Positions 17,542-25,715 are shown, counted from the stretch's first letter. The stretch is DNA of 64,000 nucleotides from Streptomyces halstedii (GCA_000720535.1 JOAZ01000013.1:123611-187610), one strand, 5' to 3'. Numbers and translations: made by a program. Notes: a model not told the origin generated them from the sequence alone.

Positions 17542-18900
17542 TCAGCCCCCCGGGCCTCCGCTCAGCGCGCGGGCGCGGCGGGCCAGGCGGCGTACGGTGG
17601 CGTTGCGGCGGACGGCCGCGAGGCGGGCCGGGACCGCGCCGGGCAGGGCCAGCGAGGCCAGGCGGCGGCGTGTGAAGTAGCGCCGGGTGCGGCTGTCCAG
17701 GCGGGTGGAGAGATACCGTTCCGCCGCCGGACGCAGATCGGGCCGCACCCGGGGCCGCATCGCGAACGCGACCGCCGCCAGCAGGTCCGCCAACTCCCCT
17801 GCCGCCTCAGGCCCGACGGGGGGCGGGCCGGAGGCCACGGCGGCCGGGTCCGTGAGATCGGGCAGCAGGGCGTCGGTGACCGTCACGGCGGTCCTGGCGC
17901 TGTTCTCGTACGGGGTGAGGCGCTCCAGGAGCGTGCCGGTGCCCGAGACGGCCACCGGAATCCGGTACAGACAGGCGGCGGTGAGCAGCGCGGGGGACGC
18001 GCAGCCGACGACCAGGGCGGGACGCAGGCGTTCGAGGAGGACCTCAGGGAGTACGGGGGTGCCGAGCGGCCCTACGTGACACATCGTCAACTCAGCGCCC
18101 AGGCGGGCTGCTTCGTCGGACAGCTCATGGACCCAGGGCACGGCCGCGCCGGGGTCCGGGGCGAACACCAGTCGCGTGCTGCCGGAGGCGACGGCCCCGC
18201 GCACCATCCTCAGATGCAACTCCCTTTCCTCGGCCGCCGGGAGAAGCCCCGCCTCGGCCAGGCCCTCCCCGAGCAGCACGGCGGAAGACTGAGCTGCTGT
18301 CAGCTCGGTTACAGGCAAGGCGAGTTCGGAGTACACCCTGGCCAGGGCGGCAGTCGGCACCGCCCACGGCCGCGCGCCGAACTCCGCGAGCAGGTGCGGG
18401 CGCAGCCCCGGCAGCGCGTCGGTGTGCAGCAGTCGGCGGACCCGGGTCCCGGTCAGCGCGGGGAGTTTGCCGCTGGTGGGGCCGTAGGCGTCGAGGCCCG
18501 TGGTGTACGCGTCGATCGGCGCGCCGGTGAAGATGTCCGCGACGGCCTGGGCCGGGGCGGTGGTGAGGGATTCCAGCACCAGGGCCACCGGAGCGTCCGC
18601 GAGCCCCCAGGCCCTCCGCAGATGCCGTTCCCACAGGGGTACGTCGTCGGCGCGCGGAACCCAGTCGGCGGGGTGGAGCGGGGCGATGGCCTCGTTCCAG
18701 GAGACGACGTCGTCGAAGCGGGCCCGCAGCCCGTCGAAGCCCGGCATCCCGGAGACCGGGGGCACGGCCTCCGGTACGGGCGCGGTACCGGTGAGCAGCA
18801 GGACGCGGCGGCCGGAGTTCTCGAAGCAGCCGGAGTCGGCGGCGGCCGCGAGCACGGCCACCGCGCGGAGCGTCGAGGCGGCGAGGATCAGCGTGGTCAC
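17542..18900 (-). CDS. Polysialyltransferase-like protein, divergent paralogue
   Basis: The 452-aa paralogue of the 14942-16288 product aligns along its length (for example LTPYENS, RRYFTRRRL). Three catalytic-type positions differ. The acidic motif ADG becomes TTG (133-135), KPHP becomes APDP with Asp249 where the paralogue has His260, and CFST becomes CASP. In characterised polysialyltransferases the acidic residue and the His are essential, so this copy may be inactive, a structural partner, or use another chemistry. The start GTG overlaps the upstream GT2 stop by 4 bp, so the two are coupled. Confidence 0.72.
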   Translation of the reverse strand: MTTLILAASTLRAVAVLAAAADSGCFENSGRRVLLLTGTAPVPEAVPPVSGMPGFDGLRARFDDVVSWNEAIAPLHPADWVPRADDVPLWERHLRRAWGLADAPVALVLESLTTAPAQAVADIFTGAPIDAYTTGLDAYGPTSGKLPALTGTRVRRLLHTDALPGLRPHLLAEFGARPWAVPTAALARVYSELALPVTELTAAQSSAVLLGEGLAEAGLLPAAEERELHLRMVRGAVASGSTRLVFAPDPGAAVPWVHELSDEAARLGAELTMCHVGPLGTPVLPEVLLERLRPALVVGCASPALLTAACLYRIPVAVSGTGTLLERLTPYENSARTAVTVTDALLPDLTDPAAVASGPPPVGPEAAGELADLLAAVAFAMRPRVRPDLRPAAERYLSTRLDSRTRRYFTRRRLASLALPGAVPARLAAVRRNATVRRLARRARALSGGPGG

Positions 18901-19889
18901 CGGGCAGCCGTCTCCTTCGCGGCGGCCGGGCGCCGGCGCAGTCTGCGCAGCGGGGCGGCCCGCCGTACGTCCATGGCGTCCAGCGCCTCGTCCAGCACCG
19001 GCCGCGGCAGCCGCCTGAGCGCCGCGGCGCCGAGCGACTTCAGCGAACGGGCCACTCCCGGTTCGAACTTGCCGATGTCGCCCAGTTGGTGGGCCAGCAC
19101 GGCGCAGTAGGTGCGTACCGCCTTCGGCAGCAGGGTCTCCGCGTCGCGGTCCGCCGCGGTCTCCTCGACGACCTGGTCGAACGCGCGGAGGAAGTCGAGC
19201 TGGCGGACATCACCGATCTGGGTGAGGGAGGAGGAGATCCCCCGCCGGTAGAAGTGGCCCAGCGTCCCCAGCACCGCGAAGGACTCCGCCTCCCGGTGCA
19301 GACGCCAGATCCACGGCCGGTCCTCGGCGGTCCGCAGTCCGTCGGTGAAGTGCAGCAGCCCCCGGTCCAGCAGCTCGCGGTGGTAGAGGCCGGCCCAGGC
19401 GAACGCGTAGTCCACCGAGGTCGTCCGGTGGGCGGGCAGGATCGCGTCCCGGGGCGAGCTCACCACACCCCGTGGACCGTGCGGGACGCGCCGTACCGTA
19501 CGGGTCCTGCCGGTGACCTGCACATGGTCCGTGCGGACGAACGAACAGCCCAGGCGTTCCGTCTCGGTGAGCAGCCGGGCGTAGTGGCCGGGCACCAGCC
19601 AGTCGTCGCCGTCCAGGAAGGCGACGTACTCACCCCGCGCCGCGTCCAGCCCGGTGTTACGGGCGGTCGCCAGCCCGCGGTTCTCCTCGTGTCCGAGCAG
19701 CACCGCCCCCTCGATGCCGTCCTGGGCGCGGCGCAGGAGTTCCCCGGTCCCGTCGGTCGAACAGTCGTCGACGAGGATGAACTCGATGTCCTCGCGCGCG
19801 TTGGCGCGCAGACTTCGCAGGGTGTCGGGGGCGTACGCCAGAACGTTGTAGAACGGCACGATGACGGAGAGCTTGACCACCCGCGCCAC
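18897..19889 (-). CDS. Family 2 glycosyltransferase (second copy)
   Basis: The 330-aa GT-A enzyme is closely related to the 13973 product: LSVIVPFYNV, VDDCSTDGTGELL, AFLDGDDWLVPGHYARLL and RTAEDRPWIWRLHREAESF all have direct counterparts. It is the first gene of the minus-strand pair, coupled to the divergent polysialyltransferase-like gene by a 4-bp overlap. A GTG start is used; no strong Shine-Dalgarno is visible. It probably contributes another linkage of the same wall polymer or its primer. Confidence 0.84.
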   Translation of the reverse strand: MARVVKLSVIVPFYNVLAYAPDTLRSLRANAREDIEFILVDDCSTDGTGELLRRAQDGIEGAVLLGHEENRGLATARNTGLDAARGEYVAFLDGDDWLVPGHYARLLTETERLGCSFVRTDHVQVTGRTRTVRRVPHGPRGVVSSPRDAILPAHRTTSVDYAFAWAGLYHRELLDRGLLHFTDGLRTAEDRPWIWRLHREAESFAVLGTLGHFYRRGISSSLTQIGDVRQLDFLRAFDQVVEETAADRDAETLLPKAVRTYCAVLAHQLGDIGKFEPGVARSLKSLGAAALRRLPRPVLDEALDAMDVRRAAPLRRLRRRPAAAKETAAR

Positions 19890-19913
19890 GGTAGGGGCGG
19901 GTCCGGCACCCGC

Positions 19914-19964
19914 CCTTACCTGCGGGGGTCCGGCGGGTGAACGACGTGCGGCACCCCGGTGAAC
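19914..19964 (-). promoter_or_regulatory. Candidate PhoP box and promoter for the minus-strand GT pair
   Basis: On the minus strand, GTTCACCGGGG (19964-19954) and GTTCACCCGCC (19942-19932) are spaced exactly 22 bp, with one degenerate 11-mer between. The downstream unit supplies a -35 GTTCAC (19942-19937), followed after 17 bp by a -10-like GTAAGG (19919-19914). Both copies carry the full GTTCACC core of Streptomyces PhoP units. Binding is inferred. Confidence 0.58.
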
Positions 19965-20004
19965 CGGTGCGGATCCGCGCCCCGCGGGCCGCCCGCGCGG
20001 GCCG

Positions 20005-20081
20005 GTTGGCCAAGCGTCGGCGGGCTGTTAACCATCTGTTGCCCCCTCGTTGGGCCGCTCCTCGGAATGCCTTCCTAGCTT
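20005..20081 (+). promoter_or_regulatory. Five-unit 11-bp phased array (candidate PhoP box) and promoter
   Basis: Five consecutive 11-mers begin with GTT or GTC: GTTGGCCAAGC, GTCGGCGGGCT, GTTAACCATCT, GTTGCCCCCTC, GTTGGGCCGCT (20005-20059). A -10-like TAGCTT lies at 20076-20081. The 11-bp phase matches the direct-repeat-unit design of Streptomyces PhoP operators, although the individual units depart from GTTCACC. The start codon at 20089 is 7 bases past the -10, so the transcript may be leaderless. Confidence 0.52.
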
Positions 20082-20088
20082 CTAGGAC

Positions 20089-21477
20089 GTGCCTCCACGT
20101 ACCAGTGACACGGCTGATCCGGCCGACACCGCACCAGCCGCCCGCCCGGCGCTCAGGGCCGCCGTCCTCGCCGACTCCGACACCCGGTGGAAGTGGGGCG
20201 CGCTCACCGCGCGCCGCCTGACCGCCCCGGGCGCCGGGCCGGGTGACGGGGCCCGTCCGGTCGAGATCGACGGGCTGCTGCTGCGCGGCCGGGCCACGCC
20301 CACCCCCCGGCAGCTCGCCGAGGTCGGTGACGTCGGCGTGGACACGGGCCGGGTGCGCGAGGTGACCGCGGTCGAGTTCCTGCACGCCGTACGCGACGAG
20401 GGGTACGACGTCCTCGTCCTCGCCCTCGTCGGCGGCGCCGTCCAGGCGATGCTGCACGGCCTGGCCGCGCTGCGGCTGCCCCGCAGGCCCGTCGTCGTCA
20501 CCGGATACGTGGGCGTCGTCTACGAGAAGCTCGCGGACGGGCTCCTGCTGCGGCACGGCGCGGACGTCGTCCTCGCCAACTCCCGCCACGACGCGGAGCG
20601 TTTCCGGGCGGTGTACGAGGGGGTCGGCGCCGACGCGTCGGCCGTCACCGAGGCCGCGCTGCCGTTCCTCGGCGGGGAGCCGTACCGCCCCGAGGAGGGC
20701 CGCACCACCGTCGTCTTCGCCGCCCAGCCCTCCGTACCGGCCTCCCGCGCCGACCGTACGTACCTGCTGCGGAGGCTCGTCGAGCACGCCCGGCTGCACC
20801 CGGACCGCGAGGTGCTGCTCAAGCTGCGCTCCAAGCCGGGCGAACACACCACCCACATCGAGGAACTGCCCTACCAGCGCCTCGCGGAACGCCTCCCGGG
20901 CGGGCTGCCCCCCAACCTCCGCCTGGTCTACGGGCACATGGGCGAGGTCCTGGACCGCACCGACCTGCTGGTGACCGTCTCCTCGACGGCCGCCCTGGAG
21001 TCCCTGCACCGGCGCGTCCCGACGGCCGTCCTCTCCGACCTCGGCGTACGCGAGACCCTCGGCAACCACCACTTCGTCGGGTCCGGGCTGATCACCTCCT
21101 GGGACCGGCTCGACGGCGGCCACCTCCCCCGGCCCGACCGGACGTGGCTGGCCGGCCAGGGCGTCGCCGCCGACGGCTCGTACGCCTCCGCCTACGACAC
21201 CGCCCGCGCCCGGGTCTCCACCCTCCTCGCGGCCGACCCCCTGCCCGCGCTCGCGCCGTACTACACACCCGCCTCGGCCCCCGGCTACCTCCCCGGCATC
21301 CTCGCCCGCCACCAACTGGCCCCGGACGGCCACCCGCTGCCCGGCGCCGTGGCGCCCAGGGAGCCCGGCCGGGTCAGGGGAGCGGTACGCGAGACCGTCC
21401 GCAACGCGGCACGCGGCGCCTACCGGCACGGCGTCCAGCGCGTCGCTCCCGTGATCCGCCGGATGGGCGAGCTGTGA
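20089..21477 (+). CDS. Putative GT-B glycosyltransferase of the nonulosonate cluster
   Basis: The 462-aa soluble-looking protein resembles an uncharacterised Streptomyces family (I recall it as DUF6716, described as a putative glycosyltransferase). The second half has GT-B donor-site features: EVLLKLRSKPGEHTTH around 240-255 and VTVSSTAALESLHRRVPT around 295-312. These are reminiscent of CMP-Kdo or CDP-glycerol transferases. It heads a plus-strand operon that continues into the CMP-sugar synthetase, synthase and a further transferase gene. No membrane segment is visible. Donor and acceptor are unknown. Confidence 0.68.
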   Translation: MPPRTSDTADPADTAPAARPALRAAVLADSDTRWKWGALTARRLTAPGAGPGDGARPVEIDGLLLRGRATPTPRQLAEVGDVGVDTGRVREVTAVEFLHAVRDEGYDVLVLALVGGAVQAMLHGLAALRLPRRPVVVTGYVGVVYEKLADGLLLRHGADVVLANSRHDAERFRAVYEGVGADASAVTEAALPFLGGEPYRPEEGRTTVVFAAQPSVPASRADRTYLLRRLVEHARLHPDREVLLKLRSKPGEHTTHIEELPYQRLAERLPGGLPPNLRLVYGHMGEVLDRTDLLVTVSSTAALESLHRRVPTAVLSDLGVRETLGNHHFVGSGLITSWDRLDGGHLPRPDRTWLAGQGVAADGSYASAYDTARARVSTLLAADPLPALAPYYTPASAPGYLPGILARHQLAPDGHPLPGAVAPREPGRVRGAVRETVRNAARGAYRHGVQRVAPVIRRMGEL

Positions 21478-21497
21478 CCACCACCTCAGGAGCATCC

Positions 21498-22799
21498 ATG
21501 ACCCCGCCCCCGGCCCCGCCACCGTCCCCGGCCGCACAGGCCACACGGGCCGCACACGCCGCCCCCGCCGTGCTCGCCGTGATCCCCGCACGCGGCGGAT
21601 CCAAGGGCGTACCCGCCAAGAACCTCGCCCAGGTCGGCGGCGTCCCCCTGGTGGCCCGCGCGGTCCGCGCCTGCCTCGCCTCCGCCGAGGTCACCGACGT
21701 CGTCGTCACCACCGACGACCCGGACATCGCCGAGGCGGCCCGCGCCGCCGCCGACGCCCTGGGGGAGTCCGGACGGCTGCACTGCGTCGCCCGCCCCGCC
21801 GCGATCGCCGGCGACACCGCGACCAGCGAGGCGGCCGTCCTGCACGCCCTGGACGCCTACGAGGCGCTGCGCCACGGCCACACCGCCGACGTGGTCCTCC
21901 TCGTCCAGTGCACCAGCCCCTTCCTGACCCGCGAGGACATCGACGGCGTCGCCCGCGCCGTCGCCCGCGACGGAGCCGACACCGCCGTCACCGTCGCCCC
22001 CTTCCACGGCTTCCTGTGGCGCGACGGCAGCGCGGTCGAGGACGACACCTACGGCGTCAACCACGACAAGGCCGTACGCCCCCGGCGCCAGGACCGCCCG
22101 CAGGACTTCCTGGAGACCGGTGCCGCGTACGCCATGGACGTCACCGGCTTCCGCACCCACCGCCACCGCTTCTTCGGCCACACCGCGCTCGTGCCGACCG
22201 ACCCGGCCCGGGTGCTGGAGATAGACGACCCGCACGACCTGGCCCGCGCCCGCGCCCTGGCCCCGCTCCTGGACCCGTCACCGCTGCCGACCCGCGCGGA
22301 CGTGGACGCCGTCGTGCTCGACTTCGACGGCACCCAGACCGACGACCGCGTCCTCATCGACTCCGACGGCCGCGAGACGGTCGCCGTGCACCGCGGGGAC
22401 GGCCTCGGGATCGCCGCCCTGCGCAAGGCCGGCGTACCGCTGCTGATCCTGTCCACCGAGCGGAACCCGGTCGTCGCCGCCCGCGCCCACAAGCTCCGCG
22501 TCCCCGTCCTGCACGGCATCGACCGCAAGGACCTGGCGCTCAAGCAGTGGTGCGAGGAGCAGTCCGTCGACCCCGGCCGGGTCCTCTACGTCGGCAACGA
22601 CGTCAACGACCTGCCCTGCTTCGGCCTCGCCGGCTGGCCCGTGGCCGTCGCGAGCGCCCATGACTCGGTACGCGCCGCGGCGCGGGCCGTCACGACCACA
22701 CCCGGCGGCTCCGGCGCCGTCCGCGAGATCGCGGCCTGGCTGCTGGGACCCACCCTCACCGACTCCGAACCGACCCCTGCCACCACCCCCACCCAGTAA
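21498..22799 (+). CDS. neuA: CMP-nonulosonate cytidylyltransferase fused to HAD phosphatase
   Basis: The 433-aa protein has two domains. Residues 25-255 are an acylneuraminate cytidylyltransferase with the CTP loop ARGGSKGVPAKN (31-42). Residues 270-410 are a HAD phosphatase with DFDGT (Asp275, Asp277) and VGNDVND near 365-372. The first activates a nonulosonic acid as its CMP form. The second, KdsC/NANP-like, would dephosphorylate a 9-phosphate precursor. The fusion suggests the route goes through a phosphorylated acid made by the next gene's synthase. ATG 21498 is preferred (AGGAG 5 bases upstream); a GTG at 21474 overlapping the previous stop is the alternative. Confidence 0.87.
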   Translation: MTPPPAPPPSPAAQATRAAHAAPAVLAVIPARGGSKGVPAKNLAQVGGVPLVARAVRACLASAEVTDVVVTTDDPDIAEAARAAADALGESGRLHCVARPAAIAGDTATSEAAVLHALDAYEALRHGHTADVVLLVQCTSPFLTREDIDGVARAVARDGADTAVTVAPFHGFLWRDGSAVEDDTYGVNHDKAVRPRRQDRPQDFLETGAAYAMDVTGFRTHRHRFFGHTALVPTDPARVLEIDDPHDLARARALAPLLDPSPLPTRADVDAVVLDFDGTQTDDRVLIDSDGRETVAVHRGDGLGIAALRKAGVPLLILSTERNPVVAARAHKLRVPVLHGIDRKDLALKQWCEEQSVDPGRVLYVGNDVNDLPCFGLAGWPVAVASAHDSVRAAARAVTTTPGGSGAVREIAAWLLGPTLTDSEPTPATTPTQ

Positions 22800-22811
22800 G
22801 GAAGCACCACC

Positions 22812-23747
22812 ATGACCCGCACCTCCCGCCTGCGCACCCTCGGCACCCGTACCGCCGGCCCCGGCCACCCCGTCTACGTCACGGGCGAGATCGGCATCAA
22901 CCACAACGGCGACCTCGACAACGCCCTCGCGCTGATCGACGTGGCCGCCGAAGCCGGCTGCGACGCCGTCAAGTTCCAGAAGCGCACCCCGGAGATCTGC
23001 ACCCCGCGCGACCAGTGGGACATCGAGCGCGACACCCCCTGGGGCCGGATGACGTACATCGACTACCGCCACCGCGTGGAGTTCGGCGAGGCCGAGTACA
23101 CCGCCATCTCCGAGCACTGCGCCGCGCGCGGCATCGACTGGTTCGCCTCCCCGTGGGACACCGAGGCCGTCGCCTTCCTGGAGAAGTTCGACGTCCCCGC
23201 CCACAAGGTGGCCTCCGCCTCCCTCACCGACGACGAGCTGCTGCGCGAACTGCGCGCCACCGGCCGCACGGTCATCCTCTCCACCGGCATGTCCACGCCG
23301 CGCCAGATCCGGCACGCGGTCGAGGTGCTGGGCAGCGACAACATCCTGCTGTGCCACGCCACGTCCACCTACCCGGCCAAGGCCGAGGAGCTGAACCTGC
23401 GGGTCATCAACACCCTCCAGCAGGAGTACCCGAACGTCCCGATCGGCTACAGCGGCCACGAGACCGGCCTCCAGACCACGCTGGCCGCCGTCGCCCTCGG
23501 TGCCACCTTCGTGGAGCGCCACATCACCCTGGACCGCGCCATGTGGGGCTCCGACCAGGCCGCCTCCGTGGAGCCGCAGGGCCTGACGCGCCTGGTCCGC
23601 GACATCCGCACCATCGAGGCCTCCCTCGGTGACGGCGTCAAGAAGGTCTACGAGTCGGAGCTCGGCCCGATGAAGAAGCTCCGCCGGGTCACGGGCGTCG
23701 TCGCCGAGAACGAGAGCGCGCCGGCCGCCGAGCCGGTCGCGGTCTGA
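22812..23747 (+). CDS. neuB: NeuB-type nonulosonic acid synthase
   Basis: The 311-aa TIM-barrel enzyme condenses PEP with a hexose or hexosamine (possibly the 6-phosphate) to a nine-carbon acid. Diagnostic stretches are TGEIGINHNGDL, DAVKFQKRTPE, CHATSTYPAKAEELNL, IGYSGHETGLQTTLAAVALG and VERHITLDRAMWGSD. The C-terminal SAF (antifreeze-like) domain of standard NeuB, about 60 residues, is absent: the protein ends in an Ala/Pro/Glu tail. That domain normally shapes the partner active site in the dimer. AAGGAAG precedes the ATG. From memory the corresponding S. coelicolor locus makes Kdn for teichulosonic acid. Confidence 0.86.
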   Translation: MTRTSRLRTLGTRTAGPGHPVYVTGEIGINHNGDLDNALALIDVAAEAGCDAVKFQKRTPEICTPRDQWDIERDTPWGRMTYIDYRHRVEFGEAEYTAISEHCAARGIDWFASPWDTEAVAFLEKFDVPAHKVASASLTDDELLRELRATGRTVILSTGMSTPRQIRHAVEVLGSDNILLCHATSTYPAKAEELNLRVINTLQQEYPNVPIGYSGHETGLQTTLAAVALGATFVERHITLDRAMWGSDQAASVEPQGLTRLVRDIRTIEASLGDGVKKVYESELGPMKKLRRVTGVVAENESAPAAEPVAV

Positions 23748-23758
23748 CGGGCCGACCG

Positions 23759-24802
23759 GTGAACCTCGCCTTCGTCGAGAGCCCGGTCCAGCTCCTGAAC
23801 GTCCTGGAGTGGACCCACACCCGGGGAGAACACGACAGCACGGTCGTCGTCGTCCTCCCCCCGGTCGACCCGATGTCGCGCGGTCAGCTGCGCAGGATGG
23901 CGGAGCTGGCCCGCGACGAGGGCGCCACCGTCCGCTGGCAGGAGGCGCGCGGGGAGACCGGCGCGCCTCTCAAGGCCCTGCGGGCGCTGACCGGACTGAT
24001 CCGCCAGGCGGACCGCATCGTCATCGGGGACCCGTTCTCCCGGTACGTGCAACTGCTGCTCTCCCTGGTCCGCCCCCGCCGGACCACCGTCGTGGACGAC
24101 GGCACGGCCACCATGGAGTTCGTCGCCCAACTGGTGCGCGGCGAAAGCCTGGTGCGCTGGCACCGTCGGGGCAGCCGGGGCCCGCGCGACCTGCTCCTGG
24201 CCCCGGTCACCGCCGCGGCCCGCCGCAGCTTCGTCCCGTCGGCGAAGCGTACGGTCGAGGTGTTCACGGCGATGCCCGTCGAGGCGCCCGAGGGCGTCGA
24301 GGTCACGGCCAACACCTTCGCCTGGACCCGGGCCCGGTTCGGCCCGCCCTCCCTGACCAAGGGCGCCGACCTGGTCGGTACGTCCCTGGTGGAGACGGGC
24401 GTCATAGACCCCGTCCCGTACGAGGAGGCGGTGGCCACCCTGGCCCGTACGCACGGGGCGACCCGCTACTTCGCCCACCGCCGCGAGTCCGCGCACAAGC
24501 TCCACGCCCTGGAGGCCGCCACCGGCCTGGAGATCGTCCGCCCGGACCTCCCGCTGGAACTCATCGCCCGCCGGGGCCCGATCGGCCACACGGTGCTGAG
24601 CTTCCCGTCCACGGTGGTCCACACCCTGCCCCTGGCCCTGGCGGGCACGGGAGTGAAGGTCGCGGTGTGCGACATAGCGCCGGAATGGCTCCGCGACACG
24701 GCCTCCCCGCGTGCACAGGGATTCCTGCGCGGGGTCACGGAGACGGCCCGGGACGTACAGCGGCTGGCGCCCTGGCGGGTGACGGCGGTGACGGAGGGAT
24801 GA
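23759..24802 (+). CDS. Sialyltransferase-like protein (GT52/polysialyltransferase type)
   Basis: The 347-aa soluble protein lacks a firm family match but carries, in order, VDDGTATMEF (Asp-Asp-Gly at 113-115), YFAHRRES (His240) and SFPSTVVHTLPLAL (Ser284/Thr285). The arrangement and spacing recall bacterial GT52 and polysialyltransferase enzymes (D/E-D-G, H-P/R, S-S/T). The N-terminus NLAFVESPVQLLNVLEW also resembles that group. Starting 11 bp after neuB on the same strand, it is a good candidate for a CMP-nonulosonate transferase that starts or caps the polymer. It uses a GTG start with weak Shine-Dalgarno. Confidence 0.6.
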   Translation: MNLAFVESPVQLLNVLEWTHTRGEHDSTVVVVLPPVDPMSRGQLRRMAELARDEGATVRWQEARGETGAPLKALRALTGLIRQADRIVIGDPFSRYVQLLLSLVRPRRTTVVDDGTATMEFVAQLVRGESLVRWHRRGSRGPRDLLLAPVTAAARRSFVPSAKRTVEVFTAMPVEAPEGVEVTANTFAWTRARFGPPSLTKGADLVGTSLVETGVIDPVPYEEAVATLARTHGATRYFAHRRESAHKLHALEAATGLEIVRPDLPLELIARRGPIGHTVLSFPSTVVHTLPLALAGTGVKVAVCDIAPEWLRDTASPRAQGFLRGVTETARDVQRLAPWRVTAVTEG

Positions 24803-24828
24803 GGCGGGAGAGACCGACGCGGGGGTAG

Positions 24829-24996
24829 TCACCGCACGCCCTCGAAGAGCCGGGTGAGGAACGACGCCCCCACGGTGCCGGCCACCCACAGCGCGATCAC
24901 CCCGGCCGAACAGACCAAGGCGACGACCACCGTGATCCAGGTGCGTCCCACGGCCGCGTGGTAGTCGCTGTCGTCGTCCCGGTCGCGCTCTGACAC
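24829..24996 (-). CDS. Small single-pass membrane protein
   Basis: The 55-aa protein has an acidic N-terminus (SERDRDDDSDYHAAVG) and one hydrophobic helix (about 22-46) ending TRLFEGVR. GTG at 24996 is chosen because GGGAGGGCACC precedes it directly. It may share a transcript with the membrane protein gene upstream at 25077-25715. No known family was recognised. Confidence 0.6.
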   Translation of the reverse strand: MSERDRDDDSDYHAAVGRTWITVVVALVCSAGVIALWVAGTVGASFLTRLFEGVR

Positions 24997-25076
24997 GGTG
25001 CCCTCCCCGGCCGGTGTTCCGGCCGCACGGCCCTCGGTGTGCGGCCCCTCGCCCCGCGGGGCCCACGGACCTTCCG

Positions 25077-25715
25077 TCAGCCGCCGATCGTGCGGAGGAA
25101 GTGGTCCGCGTCGTCGGGCTCGGCGAGTCGGCCGACCTCCAGCCAGGAACCGTCGGCGAAGCGGAGCCGGAAGGTGGCGAACCCGCGAGGCTGGTCGGCC
25201 TCGCCCTCGACACGGACCTCGGTACACGGGTACTCCGCCACGATCCGGAAGTCGTCCGCCCTGGTCGGTGACAGCCTCCTGCGCGGGGAGGCGGCCACAC
25301 AGACGCGGTCCCGGGTCAGCAGCACCAGGCGCTTGGGGCTGGGCGAGTGCCCGTACCAGCGCAGCAGCGCCTGCCCCGCGGCCAGGTGCCAGTCACCGTC
25401 GAAGATCCCTCCGCCGGGCTCGTCCCGGGAGTCACTCGGCGCGGAGGAGGACCGCGACCGGCGCGGGGTCCGTCGCGGCTCCAGGAGCCGGGTCATCTTG
25501 TCGATGAGCAGCAGCGGGACCACCACGAAGAAGAACAGGGTGCCCATGACGTACAGCAGCCAGTGGTGCCTCGACTTCAGCCGGCCGTTGCCCGCCGCCC
25601 GGTGAACATCCTTGGGCGGTACGGGAATCGGCTTGGCCACCTCGCACCACACCACGGCCACCGGGTCCTCACCCAGAACCTTCCGCGCCCGCCGCCGCAC
25701 AGCACGCTTCGCCAT
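25077..25715 (-). CDS. Membrane protein of unknown function
   Basis: The 212-aa protein begins with a very basic stretch (AKRAVRRRARKVLG), has one strong hydrophobic segment near 53-73 (WLLYVMGTLFFFVVVPLLL), then an Arg/Ser linker. A soluble C-terminal domain of about 110 residues is rich in beta-type segments (LVLLTRDRVCVAAS, EVRVEGEADQPRGFATFRLRF). The C-terminal region looks like a PH-like or bacterial immunoglobulin-like fold judged by strand pattern only. It lies between the polymer cluster and a Ser/Thr kinase gene. No function can be assigned. Confidence 0.66.
   Translation of the reverse strand: MAKRAVRRRARKVLGEDPVAVVWCEVAKPIPVPPKDVHRAAGNGRLKSRHHWLLYVMGTLFFFVVVPLLLIDKMTRLLEPRRTPRRSRSSSAPSDSRDEPGGGIFDGDWHLAAGQALLRWYGHSPSPKRLVLLTRDRVCVAASPRRRLSPTRADDFRIVAEYPCTEVRVEGEADQPRGFATFRLRFADGSWLEVGRLAEPDDADHFLRTIGG

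Noticed and set aside
16762-19110. A 782-codon plus-strand frame over the acyltransferase and minus-strand transferase genes
   Set aside because: Composition is shadow-like and it starts inside a gene with nine or more predicted membrane helices in the proper frame.
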